Assembly (NCBI GenBank): GCA_902558435.1
Contig: CACEDU010000003.1
Coordinates: 81,827-145,826, forward strand
DNA length: 64,000 bases
Direction: 5' to 3'
Origin: an uncultured Pelagibacteraceae bacterium
GTDB lineage: Bacteria > Pseudomonadota > Alphaproteobacteria > Pelagibacterales > Pelagibacteraceae
Notes under the pieces: generated by a model
The model's database searches: none
Told to the model about the DNA's origin: nothing
The model's input: only the letters and a program-made list of their open reading frames with translations
Shown: piece by piece, positions 1 to 9,303 of the stretch
Numbering within the stretch: position 1 is the first letter of the stretch
Layout of the letters: the number at the start of each line of letters is the position of its first letter
Program-made: the position numbers and the translations under genes

Positions 1-52
1 TCTTTTTTAATCTCAAAAATTATGAAATAATTATTTTTTTATGGAGGAAATA

Positions 53-880
53 ATGAATGTAATTAAAAATATATTTTTAACTGTTCTTCTATCTTTATTT
101 TTAATTAGTGCTTCAAGTGCTGATAAAATTAGGATTGGAACTGAAGGTGCTTATCCTCCCTGGAATTCAAAAGATGCTTCAGGGAAATTAATCGGTTTTG
201 AGGTAGAATTAGCTTGGCAATTATGTAGATATATTGGTCAACAATGTGAAATAGTTGAACAAGACTGGGATGGTATGATACCAGCTTTAACTTCAAAAAA
301 ATTTGATGCAATTATGGCTGGAATGTCAATTACTGAGGAAAGAATGAAAACAATAAATTTTTCTCAAGGATACGCTGATGAAGTTGCATCTTTAGCAGTT
401 ATGAAGGGTTCAGATCTAGAGGGAATAGATACTCCTGATGCTGTAAACTTAAACCTTGGCGGATCAGCTGTAAATAAAGCAATGAAAACATTAACATCTG
501 CTTTATCGGGAAAAACAGTTTGTACTCAAATTGGTACAATCCACCAAAATTTTCTTGAGTCTGGAGATGTAGGAAAAATAAACTTAAAAACTTACAAGAC
601 ACAGGATGAAGTTAATCTTGATTTATCTAATGGCAGATGTGATGTAGCATTAGCTGCTGCGGTAGCATTTACTGACTACGCTGAAAAATCTGGAGAAGCT
701 GTTGTACTTGTGGGACCAACTTTTTCAGGTGGTGCATTTGGTAATGGTGTAGGGGTAGGTATTAGAAAAGATGATACCAAACTTTTAAAAGCTTTTAACA
801 AAGCCATTGATAAAGCAAGAAAAGATGGTCATATCAGCAGAATAGCCATTAAATGGTTCGGTTTTGACGCTTCTATGTAA
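53..880 (+). CDS. Amino-acid ABC transporter substrate-binding protein (Lys/Arg/Orn/His-type, SBP family 3)
   Basis: Signal peptide then IRIGTEGAYPPWNSKDASGKLIGFEVELA; ORF track starts at 41 but GGAGG at 43-47 precedes the ATG at 53. Confidence 0.9.
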   Translation: MNVIKNIFLTVLLSLFLISASSADKIRIGTEGAYPPWNSKDASGKLIGFEVELAWQLCRYIGQQCEIVEQDWDGMIPALTSKKFDAIMAGMSITEERMKTINFSQGYADEVASLAVMKGSDLEGIDTPDAVNLNLGGSAVNKAMKTLTSALSGKTVCTQIGTIHQNFLESGDVGKINLKTYKTQDEVNLDLSNGRCDVALAAAVAFTDYAEKSGEAVVLVGPTFSGGAFGNGVGVGIRKDDTKLLKAFNKAIDKARKDGHISRIAIKWFGFDASM

Positions 881-893
881 TTAATTTTAGATA

Positions 894-918
894 TGGCGAC
901 TATATTATATAGTCGCCA
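894..918 (+). other. Perfect 11-bp intergenic RNA hairpin TGGCGACTATA-TTA-TATAGTCGCCA between SBP and permease genes
   Basis: Direct inverted repeat 894-904 / 908-918, 3-nt loop, no U-tract. Confidence 0.85.
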
Positions 919-924
919 ATCTAT

Positions 925-1617
925 ATGGAACTTCTTTCATTTGGAGATACTGGTTGGGGAGACGAACTTTTTTTTGCAACCTTAATGACTATTGCTGTAT
1001 CTATCGCTGCAATGGTAATAGGATTTGTATTTGCTTTAATATTTACTCCTTTAAAATTATCTAAAAACAAAACATTAAATATTATTGGAAATTGTTACAC
1101 TACGATTATTAGAGGTGTTCCAGAACTATTAGTAATATATTTATTATTTTTTGGTGGTACGGGAGCTGCAATGTATGTTGCCTCAATTTTTGGATATGAT
1201 GGATATATTGAGATAAACGCTTTTATAACTGGTGCTCTTGCCATAGGCATTATATCTGGAGCATACTCTACGGAGGTTTTTAGAGGAGCAATTTTATCAA
1301 TTGATAAAGGCCAATTCGAAGCATCTAAAGTTTTGGGATTAAAGAAAAATATTCAATTTTATAAAGTTATTTTACCCCAAATGTTGAGATTATCTATTCC
1401 GAATCTAAGTAACGTATGGCAAATAACACTCAAAGATACATCATTAATATCTGTAACTGGATTAGTAGAAATAATGAGACAGTCTTACATTGCTGCAGGC
1501 TCAACAAGAGACCCATTATTTTTTTATTCTGTAGCAGCAGTTCTGTATTTAATTCTTACATTCTTAAGTATGAAAATAATTAACAAATTAGAAGTTAGAT
1601 ACAACAAAGGTTTTTAA
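925..1617 (+). CDS. Amino-acid ABC transporter permease (HisQ/ArtQ-like)
   Basis: Polytopic; EAA-loop region GQFEASKVLGLKKNIQFYKVILPQMLRLSIP. Confidence 0.88.
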   Translation: MELLSFGDTGWGDELFFATLMTIAVSIAAMVIGFVFALIFTPLKLSKNKTLNIIGNCYTTIIRGVPELLVIYLLFFGGTGAAMYVASIFGYDGYIEINAFITGALAIGIISGAYSTEVFRGAILSIDKGQFEASKVLGLKKNIQFYKVILPQMLRLSIPNLSNVWQITLKDTSLISVTGLVEIMRQSYIAAGSTRDPLFFYSVAAVLYLILTFLSMKIINKLEVRYNKGF

Positions 1618-2294
1618 TGGATATAAATTTAATGATCAGTATTTTTCCTAGCCTGTTAAATGGGGCAGTCATAACTTTAAAACTTCTTGCATCTTCAATG
1701 TTTTTTGGATTGTTAATAGGTTTGCTTTTTGCAATTTTAAGGATAAATAAAAATCCAATAATAAATAAATTTGCTTATGGATACTCTTACTTCTTTAGAG
1801 GGACACCATTATTAGTTCAGTTATATTTAATATATTATGGGTTAGCAAACATTGAGTTTCTAAGGAATTCATTCTTGTGGGTAATTATCAGAGAGCCTTA
1901 TTGGTGTGCAATTATTGCATTTTCATTAAATACTGGAGCATACACATCTGAAATTTTAAGATCAGCGTTCCAAACAATAAAAGAAGGCTACATAGAAGCT
2001 GCACAAAGTCTTGGTGTTACAAAAAAAATTACCTTTTTTAAAATACAAATTCCAATTGCAATAAAACAGTCATTGCCAGCTTATGGAAATGAAATAATTT
2101 TAATGCTTAAGGGGACATCACTCGCTAGCGTTATTACAATTATGGATTTAATGGGTGAGGCAAGGAAAGTAAATGTTTTAACTTTTAAACCATTTGAAGC
2201 TTTCATTACTGCAGGAATAATATATTTATTTTTAACCTTTATTATACATAATATTGTAAAGTACTTAGAAAAAAAATATGGATTTCAAACATGA
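1617..2294 (+). CDS. Amino-acid ABC transporter permease (HisM/ArtM-like)
   Basis: FRGTPLLVQLYLIYYG and EAAQSLGVTKKITFFKIQIPIAIKQSLPAYGNEII. Confidence 0.88.
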   Translation: MDINLMISIFPSLLNGAVITLKLLASSMFFGLLIGLLFAILRINKNPIINKFAYGYSYFFRGTPLLVQLYLIYYGLANIEFLRNSFLWVIIREPYWCAIIAFSLNTGAYTSEILRSAFQTIKEGYIEAAQSLGVTKKITFFKIQIPIAIKQSLPAYGNEIILMLKGTSLASVITIMDLMGEARKVNVLTFKPFEAFITAGIIYLFLTFIIHNIVKYLEKKYGFQT

Positions 2295-3076
2295 AAGTAG
2301 CTTGTATTCAGTTATCTAGCGGTGAAAATTATAATAAAAATTTTAAGAATATTATAAAATATATAAATCAAGCAATAAAGAATAAAGCAGACCTAATAAT
2401 TACACCAGAAACCTCTTCATTAATGTCAGCTGATAAAAATAATTTATTTAAATATTCATATGAAATGAAAAATGATCCAATAATAAAGAAAGTAAAACTT
2501 ATAGCTAAATCAAAGAAGAAGTGGATACTTCTTGGCTCAATGTGTATTAAAGAAAAAAGCAAATTAAGAAATAGATCTATTCTTATTGGACCAAATGGTA
2601 AAATAAATACCTATTACGATAAAATAAATATGTTTGATGTTAAAGTTTCAAAAAAAGAACAACACAAAGAAAGTAAAGTATTTAAGGCAGGTAAAAAATT
2701 AGTATCAGCTACATTGCCATGGGGGAAAATAGGCCTTTCAATTTGTTATGATTTAAGATTTCCTGAACTTTACAGAAACTTATCAAAAAGAAATTTAAGT
2801 TTTATAACGGTTCCGTCGGCATTTACCAAAACAACAGGTCAAAGACATTGGTTAGCTTTGTTAAAAGCAAGAGCTATTGAAAACTTTTGTTATATTTTCG
2901 CTCCTAATCAAACTGGAAAAAATACGATTAAAAGAGAAACTTTTGGACACACGGTCATCATCTCACCCGATGGTAAAATAATGGCTCTCAAGAAAATTGG
3001 AAAAGGAATTATATATTCAAATATAAAACCTGAAATAGCTATGGATTTAAGAAAAGTAATTCCTAGTATGCTTTAA
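2291..3076 (+). CDS. Carbon-nitrogen hydrolase (nitrilase/omega-amidase superfamily)
   Basis: TPETSSLM, GKINTYYDKINMFDV, GLSICYDLRFPELYR motifs. Confidence 0.88.
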   Translation: MKVACIQLSSGENYNKNFKNIIKYINQAIKNKADLIITPETSSLMSADKNNLFKYSYEMKNDPIIKKVKLIAKSKKKWILLGSMCIKEKSKLRNRSILIGPNGKINTYYDKINMFDVKVSKKEQHKESKVFKAGKKLVSATLPWGKIGLSICYDLRFPELYRNLSKRNLSFITVPSAFTKTTGQRHWLALLKARAIENFCYIFAPNQTGKNTIKRETFGHTVIISPDGKIMALKKIGKGIIYSNIKPEIAMDLRKVIPSML

Positions 3077-3462
3077 TAACTTGTGTATTGCTTAATTTCT
3101 TTTATTTTTGAACCAGTTTGATTGTTTATCGCTAATTTTATTTTTGCTCTATCATCATTTAGAAAATGAACATCTCTAGATAATTTTATAAAATTTTCAC
3201 CAAAATCATTATTTTTTTCACACATTCTTTTATTATCTTCTATATCCCAAAGTTTTGTATTAATCGCCTTTAATTCTTCATAAAGTTTTTTTAATGAGTC
3301 ACTTAAAGTTATGTTTTCATCCAATTGTTTTTTAAGTATCAAATATTCATCATTAATAAATTTTAATTTATCAGTGTCTTTAATTTTCTCTTTTTTGATT
3401 TCTAAAATTGAAATTTTATCTAGAAGTTCACCAACGGATACCTCAATTAAAATTTTATTCAT
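3073..3462 (-). CDS. Conserved hypothetical (DUF6165-like) protein
   Basis: MNKILIEVSVGELLDKISILEIKKEKI... coiled-coil; beside a glycosyltransferase. Confidence 0.6.
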   Translation of the reverse strand: MNKILIEVSVGELLDKISILEIKKEKIKDTDKLKFINDEYLILKKQLDENITLSDSLKKLYEELKAINTKLWDIEDNKRMCEKNNDFGENFIKLSRDVHFLNDDRAKIKLAINNQTGSKIKEIKQYTSY

Positions 3463-3494
3463 AAATAAAGATAGTGTGTTAAGTTGTTTAAAAT

Positions 3495-4436
3495 ATGTCT
3501 AATATTCTTATAATTAAACATGGTTCTTTAGGTGATATAGCCCAGGCAAGTGGTGCAATTCAAGATATTTCTGATTTTCATAAAGATGAAAAAATTTATT
3601 TATTAACATCCAAGCCTTATATTGATCTTTTTAAGCAAAACCCCCATCTAACAGGAACAATTTTAGATAAGAGGTTATCAAGATTTAATTTGATTTATTT
3701 ATTTAATCTTATGCGTAAATTAAAAAAATATAAATTTATAAAAGTTTTTGATTTACAAAATTCCTCTCGTTCAAGTTTCTACAAAAAAATATTATTTCCT
3801 AATGCTGGTAATCTAATTTGGTCATCCTCTGAAACAACATTACCGAATGATAAATCTAAAGATGAATTTGATAAAAACCCTGTTCTAGATAGATTTAAAC
3901 ATCAATTAAAAACATCTGGTGTCAAAATTCAACATACTATGTATCCTGATTTTAAATGGGCTTGCTCTAATATAGAAAAAATTAAAAAAAAATTTGATTT
4001 AAATAAATACATAGTTTTATTTCCTTTCTGTTCACCACATTTGACAATTAAAAAATGGCCTTATTACAATGAACTCATAGATTTAATAAAAAAAAAATTT
4101 GATGATGATTATAAAATTGTAGTTGCTCCAGGTCCCAAAGAGATTGATATGACAAAAGAGTTAAATGCAATTTCAATTTTAAACGAAAATAAATCATTAA
4201 ATATACAGGAACTGTCATCTTTAATAAAAGACAGTACTTTTGTAATATCAAATGATACAGGACCAGCTCACATGGCTTCACATCTTGGTGTTAAAGGAGT
4301 GGCATTATTCGGATCACATACGACAGCACACAAAGTAAGCATAGAAAGAGAAAATTTTAAAGCAATCCAAGTAACAGATCTTAATAAACTTTCTCCAGAA
4401 AAAGTTTTTGAATATTTTTTACAATCTTTAAATTAA
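3495..4436 (+). CDS. Glycosyltransferase family 9 (heptosyltransferase-like)
   Basis: MSNILIIKHGSLGDIAQASGA...; VISNDTGPAHMASHLGVKGVALFGSH. Confidence 0.87.
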   Translation: MSNILIIKHGSLGDIAQASGAIQDISDFHKDEKIYLLTSKPYIDLFKQNPHLTGTILDKRLSRFNLIYLFNLMRKLKKYKFIKVFDLQNSSRSSFYKKILFPNAGNLIWSSSETTLPNDKSKDEFDKNPVLDRFKHQLKTSGVKIQHTMYPDFKWACSNIEKIKKKFDLNKYIVLFPFCSPHLTIKKWPYYNELIDLIKKKFDDDYKIVVAPGPKEIDMTKELNAISILNENKSLNIQELSSLIKDSTFVISNDTGPAHMASHLGVKGVALFGSHTTAHKVSIERENFKAIQVTDLNKLSPEKVFEYFLQSLN

Positions 4437-5179
4437 TGGAAATAAATTTCCTTTTTTTTATAAGTGTTGTTCCTGCTATTATTTTATATGGGATTGCAAA
4501 GTCTGGTTTAGGTGGCTCTATATCATTGATATCTGTTCCTTTGATGACTGTTGTTATGCCATTACAACAAGCACTTGCAATCATTCTACCTATTCTAATA
4601 TTTTCAGATATCATAGCTGTATATAGATTTAGAAGAGAATTTAATTTTAGTATTCTTAAAGTAATAGTACCCTTTGCAGCTGTTGGAATTATAATTGGTT
4701 CACTTACTTTTAGTTATTTTTCCGAAAATTTATTAAAATTTATTGTTGGAATAATGGGTTTTTTATTTGCTGGACATTATTTTTTGTTTAAAAAAGAAAA
4801 AACAATTCCAGCTAAGCAAAATTTTTTAAAGGGAGCTATATGCTCGTCAATAGCAGGATTTTCAAGTTTTTGTGTACACGCAGGTGGAACTCCTACGAGT
4901 CTTTATTTATTACCATTAAGATTAAAAAAAGAAGTTTACGTTGGAACTAGAATAATTTTTTTTGGCTGTGTTAATCTAATAAAACTTCCACTATACATTT
5001 ATTTATCAATGATGAATTTTGATACATTGTATCAATCTATCTCCCTTTTCCCTTTAGCTATAATTGGAATATTTATTGGGTATAAATTATTAAAAATTAT
5101 AGAAGAAAATTTATTTTATAATATTCTTTATGCATTAATTCTTTTAAGCAGCACTAAACTTATAATAGACTTTATTTAA
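4436..5179 (+). CDS. TSUP/TauE-SafE family permease
   Basis: Polytopic; GIAKSGLGGSISLISVPLM, GFSSFCVHAGGTPTSLYLLP. Confidence 0.8.
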   Translation: MEINFLFFISVVPAIILYGIAKSGLGGSISLISVPLMTVVMPLQQALAIILPILIFSDIIAVYRFRREFNFSILKVIVPFAAVGIIIGSLTFSYFSENLLKFIVGIMGFLFAGHYFLFKKEKTIPAKQNFLKGAICSSIAGFSSFCVHAGGTPTSLYLLPLRLKKEVYVGTRIIFFGCVNLIKLPLYIYLSMMNFDTLYQSISLFPLAIIGIFIGYKLLKIIEENLFYNILYALILLSSTKLIIDFI

Positions 5180-5184
5180 ATACT

Positions 5185-6255
5185 TTAAGAATTATCACTA
5201 AATTTTTTAAGTATAATTGGAAGAAAAGCTACAATTATTAATATTCTCAAAAAATGGTGATAGCTCACAAAAATTGGATCAATATTATAAGCTACACTTA
5301 TTACTACCATCTCATGTATGCCACCTGGAGCAAAACTTAAAAATGTTGGAATGAAATCAAAGCCAAGAAATTGTAAAAAATATGCAGTTACCATTGCAAC
5401 AATTACAAGTATAGAACTGACTATAACTCCGTGAAATATATAAAAAAATAATTCTTTCAATTTTAAACCATTCAATCTACTTCCAAGCGCTGTTCCTAAA
5501 AAAATAAAAGCTATATTTATTACAAAATCAGGAAATCTAGCATTAACAATTTCAAAAGTATAAAATAATCCAGATAAAGCCATTGCACCCACAAGAATAG
5601 GAGAGGGAATTTTAAGTTTCTTTAAAAATAGTGAAAATAAATAGCAAATAAAAATTAAAAATATTATTTCAAAATAATATCTAAGATTGTAGATGTTATC
5701 GTAATTATATCCTTCGATTTCCGAAAAACCTAAATTACTTATAAATAAAATTGGCACAAAACTAACGATAAAAATTACTCTTGTTGCTTGTGGTATTAAT
5801 ACTTGCTTATGATTATCTTTTTTACCATATTCTAAAAGTGCTGCTGCAATTGGAACAAATGCACCTGGCAGAGCTGCTAAAGTAGCAATAAATTTATCAA
5901 ATTTACAAACTTTAACAAAATATAAACCAGCAAATATTGTACTTACAATGGTACATACCAACATTGCTACAGATGAAAATACCCACAAATGTATTTTGTA
6001 TAATAAAGATACATTTAGTGTCCCGCCAAGAATTATTCCAACCATTAAAAAAATAGGATTTAATAATTTTGTGGGAAACTTTATGTCAAATTTTGTAAAA
6101 GCCACACAAAGATTCAAACCAAGAGAACCTAATAACCATGGCAAAGGCAGCCCAATTATAGTTCCAATATAACCACCTATAATACCAATAGCTAGAGCTT
6201 TATAGCTGGCACCCAAATCTTTAAAAAAATTTTGAAATGATAAAGTATTTAACAT
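5185..6255 (-). CDS. AbrB-family membrane protein (putative ammonia monooxygenase-type)
   Basis: GGYIGTIIGLPLPWLLGSL and FAPGGIHEMVVISVAYNIDPIFVSYHHFLRI. Confidence 0.8.
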   Translation of the reverse strand: MLNTLSFQNFFKDLGASYKALAIGIIGGYIGTIIGLPLPWLLGSLGLNLCVAFTKFDIKFPTKLLNPIFLMVGIILGGTLNVSLLYKIHLWVFSSVAMLVCTIVSTIFAGLYFVKVCKFDKFIATLAALPGAFVPIAAALLEYGKKDNHKQVLIPQATRVIFIVSFVPILFISNLGFSEIEGYNYDNIYNLRYYFEIIFLIFICYLFSLFLKKLKIPSPILVGAMALSGLFYTFEIVNARFPDFVINIAFIFLGTALGSRLNGLKLKELFFYIFHGVIVSSILVIVAMVTAYFLQFLGFDFIPTFLSFAPGGIHEMVVISVAYNIDPIFVSYHHFLRILIIVAFLPIILKKFSDNS

Positions 6256-6269
6256 TTACGTAATCATTA

Positions 6270-6298
6270 TTGACACTAAATATAAATCTATGTTTAAT
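6270..6298 (+). promoter_or_regulatory. Predicted sigma70-type promoter for tctCBA: TTGACA-17-TTTAAT
   Basis: TTGACA 6270-6275, TTTAAT 6293-6298; overlaps the over-extended ORF-track start. Confidence 0.5.
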
Positions 6299-6332
6299 AT
6301 CAGGTATTATAATTATAATAAGAGAGGTAATA

Positions 6333-7313
6333 ATGAAACTAATTAAATCTTTAATTACAGTTTTATTCTCAACTTTACTTTTAATTTCAGCAACAACTTC
6401 AAGCTCAGTAGCAATGGATAAATTGCACTTTGTAATCGGTGGTGGTGCTGGAGGTGGTTGGGATGGAACTGCTAGAGGAACAGGAGAAGCTTTAACAAAA
6501 GCTGGAATGTTAAAAAGTGCATCATTTGAAAATATGTCAGGTGGTGGAGGTGGAAAAGCTTTAGCTTACATGATCAATACAAAACCCGCTAATACAATTC
6601 TAGTTCAATCAACACCATTGGTCTTAAGATCAATCACAAGACACAAAGGTTATGTAAAAGGTAATGGTACTTTATCTTACAAAGATGTTGTGCCAATTGC
6701 TGGAGTTATTGGTGATTATGGAGCTATTGCAGTAGCAAAAAGTTCACCGTTTAAAAATTTTAAAGATGTAGTTGATGCTTACAATAAAGATCCAAATTCA
6801 GTTAAGATGGCTGGTGGTTCTGTCAGAGGAAGCATGGACCATTTAATTGGCGCTTTAGCTTTTCAAGCAGCAGGAGCTGACCCGAATGCAGTTGCATATA
6901 TACCATATGATGCTGGAGGAAAAGCATTAGCTGGACTTTTATCTGGGGAGACTCAAATTATATCAACAGGCTTAGGTGAATTGATGGGTGCAAGAGACCA
7001 AGTAAGAATTATTGGTATTACTGCTCCTTCAAGAGTATCTGATGCTCCAGATGCACCGACATTAAAAGAACAAGGATATGATGTACAATTCGTTAACTGG
7101 AGAGGTTTTTTTGGACCTCCAGGAATGAGCAATTCTGATAAATCAAAAATTGCTAAAATGTTAGGCGACGTACAAAAAACTCCTGAATGGGAAACTGTAA
7201 GAGCAAGAAATGCATGGGTTAATATTTATAACCCAGAAGGAAAGTTTGTTTCTTTCTTAGAAAAACAAACTGAAGAAATGACAGCTCTTATGAAAAAACT
7301 AGGAGTAATTTAA
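6333..7313 (+). CDS. tctC: Tripartite tricarboxylate transporter substrate-binding protein
   Basis: Signal peptide, LHFVIGGGAGGGWDGTARGTGEAL; AGAGAGG SD at 6321-6327 supports ATG at 6333. Confidence 0.88.
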   Translation: MKLIKSLITVLFSTLLLISATTSSSVAMDKLHFVIGGGAGGGWDGTARGTGEALTKAGMLKSASFENMSGGGGGKALAYMINTKPANTILVQSTPLVLRSITRHKGYVKGNGTLSYKDVVPIAGVIGDYGAIAVAKSSPFKNFKDVVDAYNKDPNSVKMAGGSVRGSMDHLIGALAFQAAGADPNAVAYIPYDAGGKALAGLLSGETQIISTGLGELMGARDQVRIIGITAPSRVSDAPDAPTLKEQGYDVQFVNWRGFFGPPGMSNSDKSKIAKMLGDVQKTPEWETVRARNAWVNIYNPEGKFVSFLEKQTEEMTALMKKLGVI

Positions 7314-7333
7314 TCTTTAAGATTATTTAAAAT

Positions 7334-7381
7334 AGAGCAGTGAATATAAATACAACAAAAATTATATCACTGCTCTTTTTT
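7334..7381 (+). terminator. Rho-independent-terminator-like hairpin overlapping the tctB start codon
   Basis: AGAGCAGTGA 7334-7343 pairs perfectly with TCACTGCTCT 7367-7376; TATAA/TTATA extension past a bulged A; TTTTTT tract. Confidence 0.75.
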
Positions 7382-7810
7382 ATTTTCTCAGCATTCTATC
7401 TATACACCGCTTATCAAATTCAGGTTTTTGCATTTGATGAAAATGCACCATTTAATGCTAGAACATTTCCAATTTATTTAGGCTATGCAGGATTATTTTT
7501 TTCTGGGTTAAAACTTGTTCTACCTGAGCCTAACACCATAAAAGTAGACCATAAAAATCTAGAATATAAAAAAACAGCGATACTTATAGTAATTGCAATT
7601 ATTTATGGAGCTACAATTTTAAAAGTTGGATATTTTTTAACCACTTCTTTATTTTTGTTTTCATCTTATTATTTTTTAGGTGAGAGAAGATGGGTCTTGA
7701 TGTTTTTTTTATCATTTCCCTTCGTGGCAGCTTTTATGTACCTTCTTCATGGTATTCTTGATATTTATTTAAGAGATCCATTTTTACAATCAATTGGAGT
7801 TATGGGATGA
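7340..7810 (+). CDS. tctB: Tripartite tricarboxylate transporter small membrane subunit
   Basis: Four-TM TctB-like protein between tctC and tctA; GTG start inside the hairpin left arm. Confidence 0.82.
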   Translation: MNINTTKIISLLFFIFSAFYLYTAYQIQVFAFDENAPFNARTFPIYLGYAGLFFSGLKLVLPEPNTIKVDHKNLEYKKTAILIVIAIIYGATILKVGYFLTTSLFLFSSYYFLGERRWVLMFFLSFPFVAAFMYLLHGILDIYLRDPFLQSIGVMG

Positions 7811-9303
7811 TCGAAGGAATTTTAATTGGATTAACCACAGCTCTTACACTCCAAAATATTTTAATGGTAATGGTAGGTTGTTTTTTTGGAACTATTATTG
7901 GAATGTTGCCTGGACTTGGTCCAATGACAGCCATTGCTTTAATGATACCAATTACCTATGGTTTTGATCCTGCTACAGGATTGATTCTCATGGCTGGAGT
8001 TTATTATGGTGCTGTATTTGGTGGCTCGACTTCCTCAATTTTGCTTAACGCACCGGGTGTTCCAGGGACAGTTGCCACATCATTTGATGGTTACCCAATG
8101 GCACAACAAGGAAAGGCAGGCAAGGCTTTAGCAATTGCTGCTTGGAGTTCTTTTGCAGGAGGGACATTGTCTGCAATTTATCTTTTATTTATGGCACCCA
8201 GTTTGTCTAAAGTAAGTTTGTCATTCAGATCGCCAGATTATTTCGCTTTAATGATTCTAGGTCTAACCGCTATTGCTGCTTTTTCTTCTAAAGGTCAATT
8301 TTTAAAAGCAATGATGATGGTAGTATTAGGTTTAATGTTAGCTTCAGTTGGTCAAGATAGCTTATCGGATATTACAAGATTTACATTTGACAATATGAAC
8401 TTAACAGATGGAATTAGCTTTGTTCTTGTTGTAATGGCTACATTTGCAATGAGTGAAGCGCTTACAATTATTTTAAAAAGAAATGATCCAACTAGTGCTG
8501 CTAAACAAGTTTCATTGACAGAACTTGGTTCCATTAAAATCAATAAAGAGGAAAGAACCAAAATGTATAAAACAATCCCCAGATCATCAATAATAGGTTT
8601 TTTAATAGGTGTATTACCAGGTGCTGGTGCAACAATTGCATCTTTTTTAGCCTATGGAATGGAAAGAAATGTAGTTAACGACGAGGAAAAAGAAAAATTT
8701 GGTAAAGGAAGTGTAAATGGTTTGTCAGCTCCTGAAACTGCAAATAATGCAGCTTGTTCTGGTTCATTTGTGCCCATGTTGACACTAGGTATACCAGGAA
8801 GCGGAACTACAGCGGTTATGTTAGGGGCACTATTAGGTTTTGGAGTTCAGCCTGGACCAAGATTGTATATGACAAATCCTGAAATTTTTTGGTCCATAAT
8901 TATGTCAATGTATATTGGAATGGTAATATTATTAATATTAAATCTTCCTCTCATTCCATACATTGCAAGAATTCTTGCTGTTCCAAAAAATTATTTAATA
9001 CCTTTAATTTTATTTTTTTCAGTTACAGGAATTTATGTAATGTCTTTCAATAACTTCGATATTTATTTAATGATTGGAATTGCAGTTGTTGCAACATTTT
9101 TAAGACTATATGATTTTCCTATGCCACCTCTAATACTTGCCTTTGTATTAGGAGGTCTAATGGAGGAAAATTTAAGACGATCTTTGCTATTAAGCAACGG
9201 ATCATGGGAGTTTCTATGGGACAGAACACTTACATTGTGTATTCTTTTAACGACAATTTTAATAGTTGTCTGGCATTTCTATAAATCTATAATAAGGAAA
9301 TGA
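7807..9303 (+). CDS. tctA: Tripartite tricarboxylate transporter large membrane subunit
   Basis: GCFFGTIIGMLPGLGPMTAIALMIPITYGFDPATGLILMAGVYYGAVFGGSTSSILLNAPG. Confidence 0.95.
   Translation: MIEGILIGLTTALTLQNILMVMVGCFFGTIIGMLPGLGPMTAIALMIPITYGFDPATGLILMAGVYYGAVFGGSTSSILLNAPGVPGTVATSFDGYPMAQQGKAGKALAIAAWSSFAGGTLSAIYLLFMAPSLSKVSLSFRSPDYFALMILGLTAIAAFSSKGQFLKAMMMVVLGLMLASVGQDSLSDITRFTFDNMNLTDGISFVLVVMATFAMSEALTIILKRNDPTSAAKQVSLTELGSIKINKEERTKMYKTIPRSSIIGFLIGVLPGAGATIASFLAYGMERNVVNDEEKEKFGKGSVNGLSAPETANNAACSGSFVPMLTLGIPGSGTTAVMLGALLGFGVQPGPRLYMTNPEIFWSIIMSMYIGMVILLILNLPLIPYIARILAVPKNYLIPLILFFSVTGIYVMSFNNFDIYLMIGIAVVATFLRLYDFPMPPLILAFVLGGLMEENLRRSLLLSNGSWEFLWDRTLTLCILLTTILIVVWHFYKSIIRK

Noticed and set aside
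129-602. Antisense ORFs 129-311 (-) and 399-602 (-) inside the SBP gene
   Set aside because: Opposite a strongly supported CDS; low-complexity L/I/S-rich products typical of spurious ORFs in AT-rich DNA. The same reasoning applies to other short ORFs fully inside confident CDSs (e.g. 2368-2562, 5948-6172, 8352-8561, 25949-26269, 28212-28621, 45367-45600, 46243-46569, 59897-60091).
6270-6332. N-terminal extension of TctC from the TTG at 6270
   Set aside because: The extension overlaps a TTGACA/TTTAAT promoter and precedes a good SD plus signal peptide at 6333.
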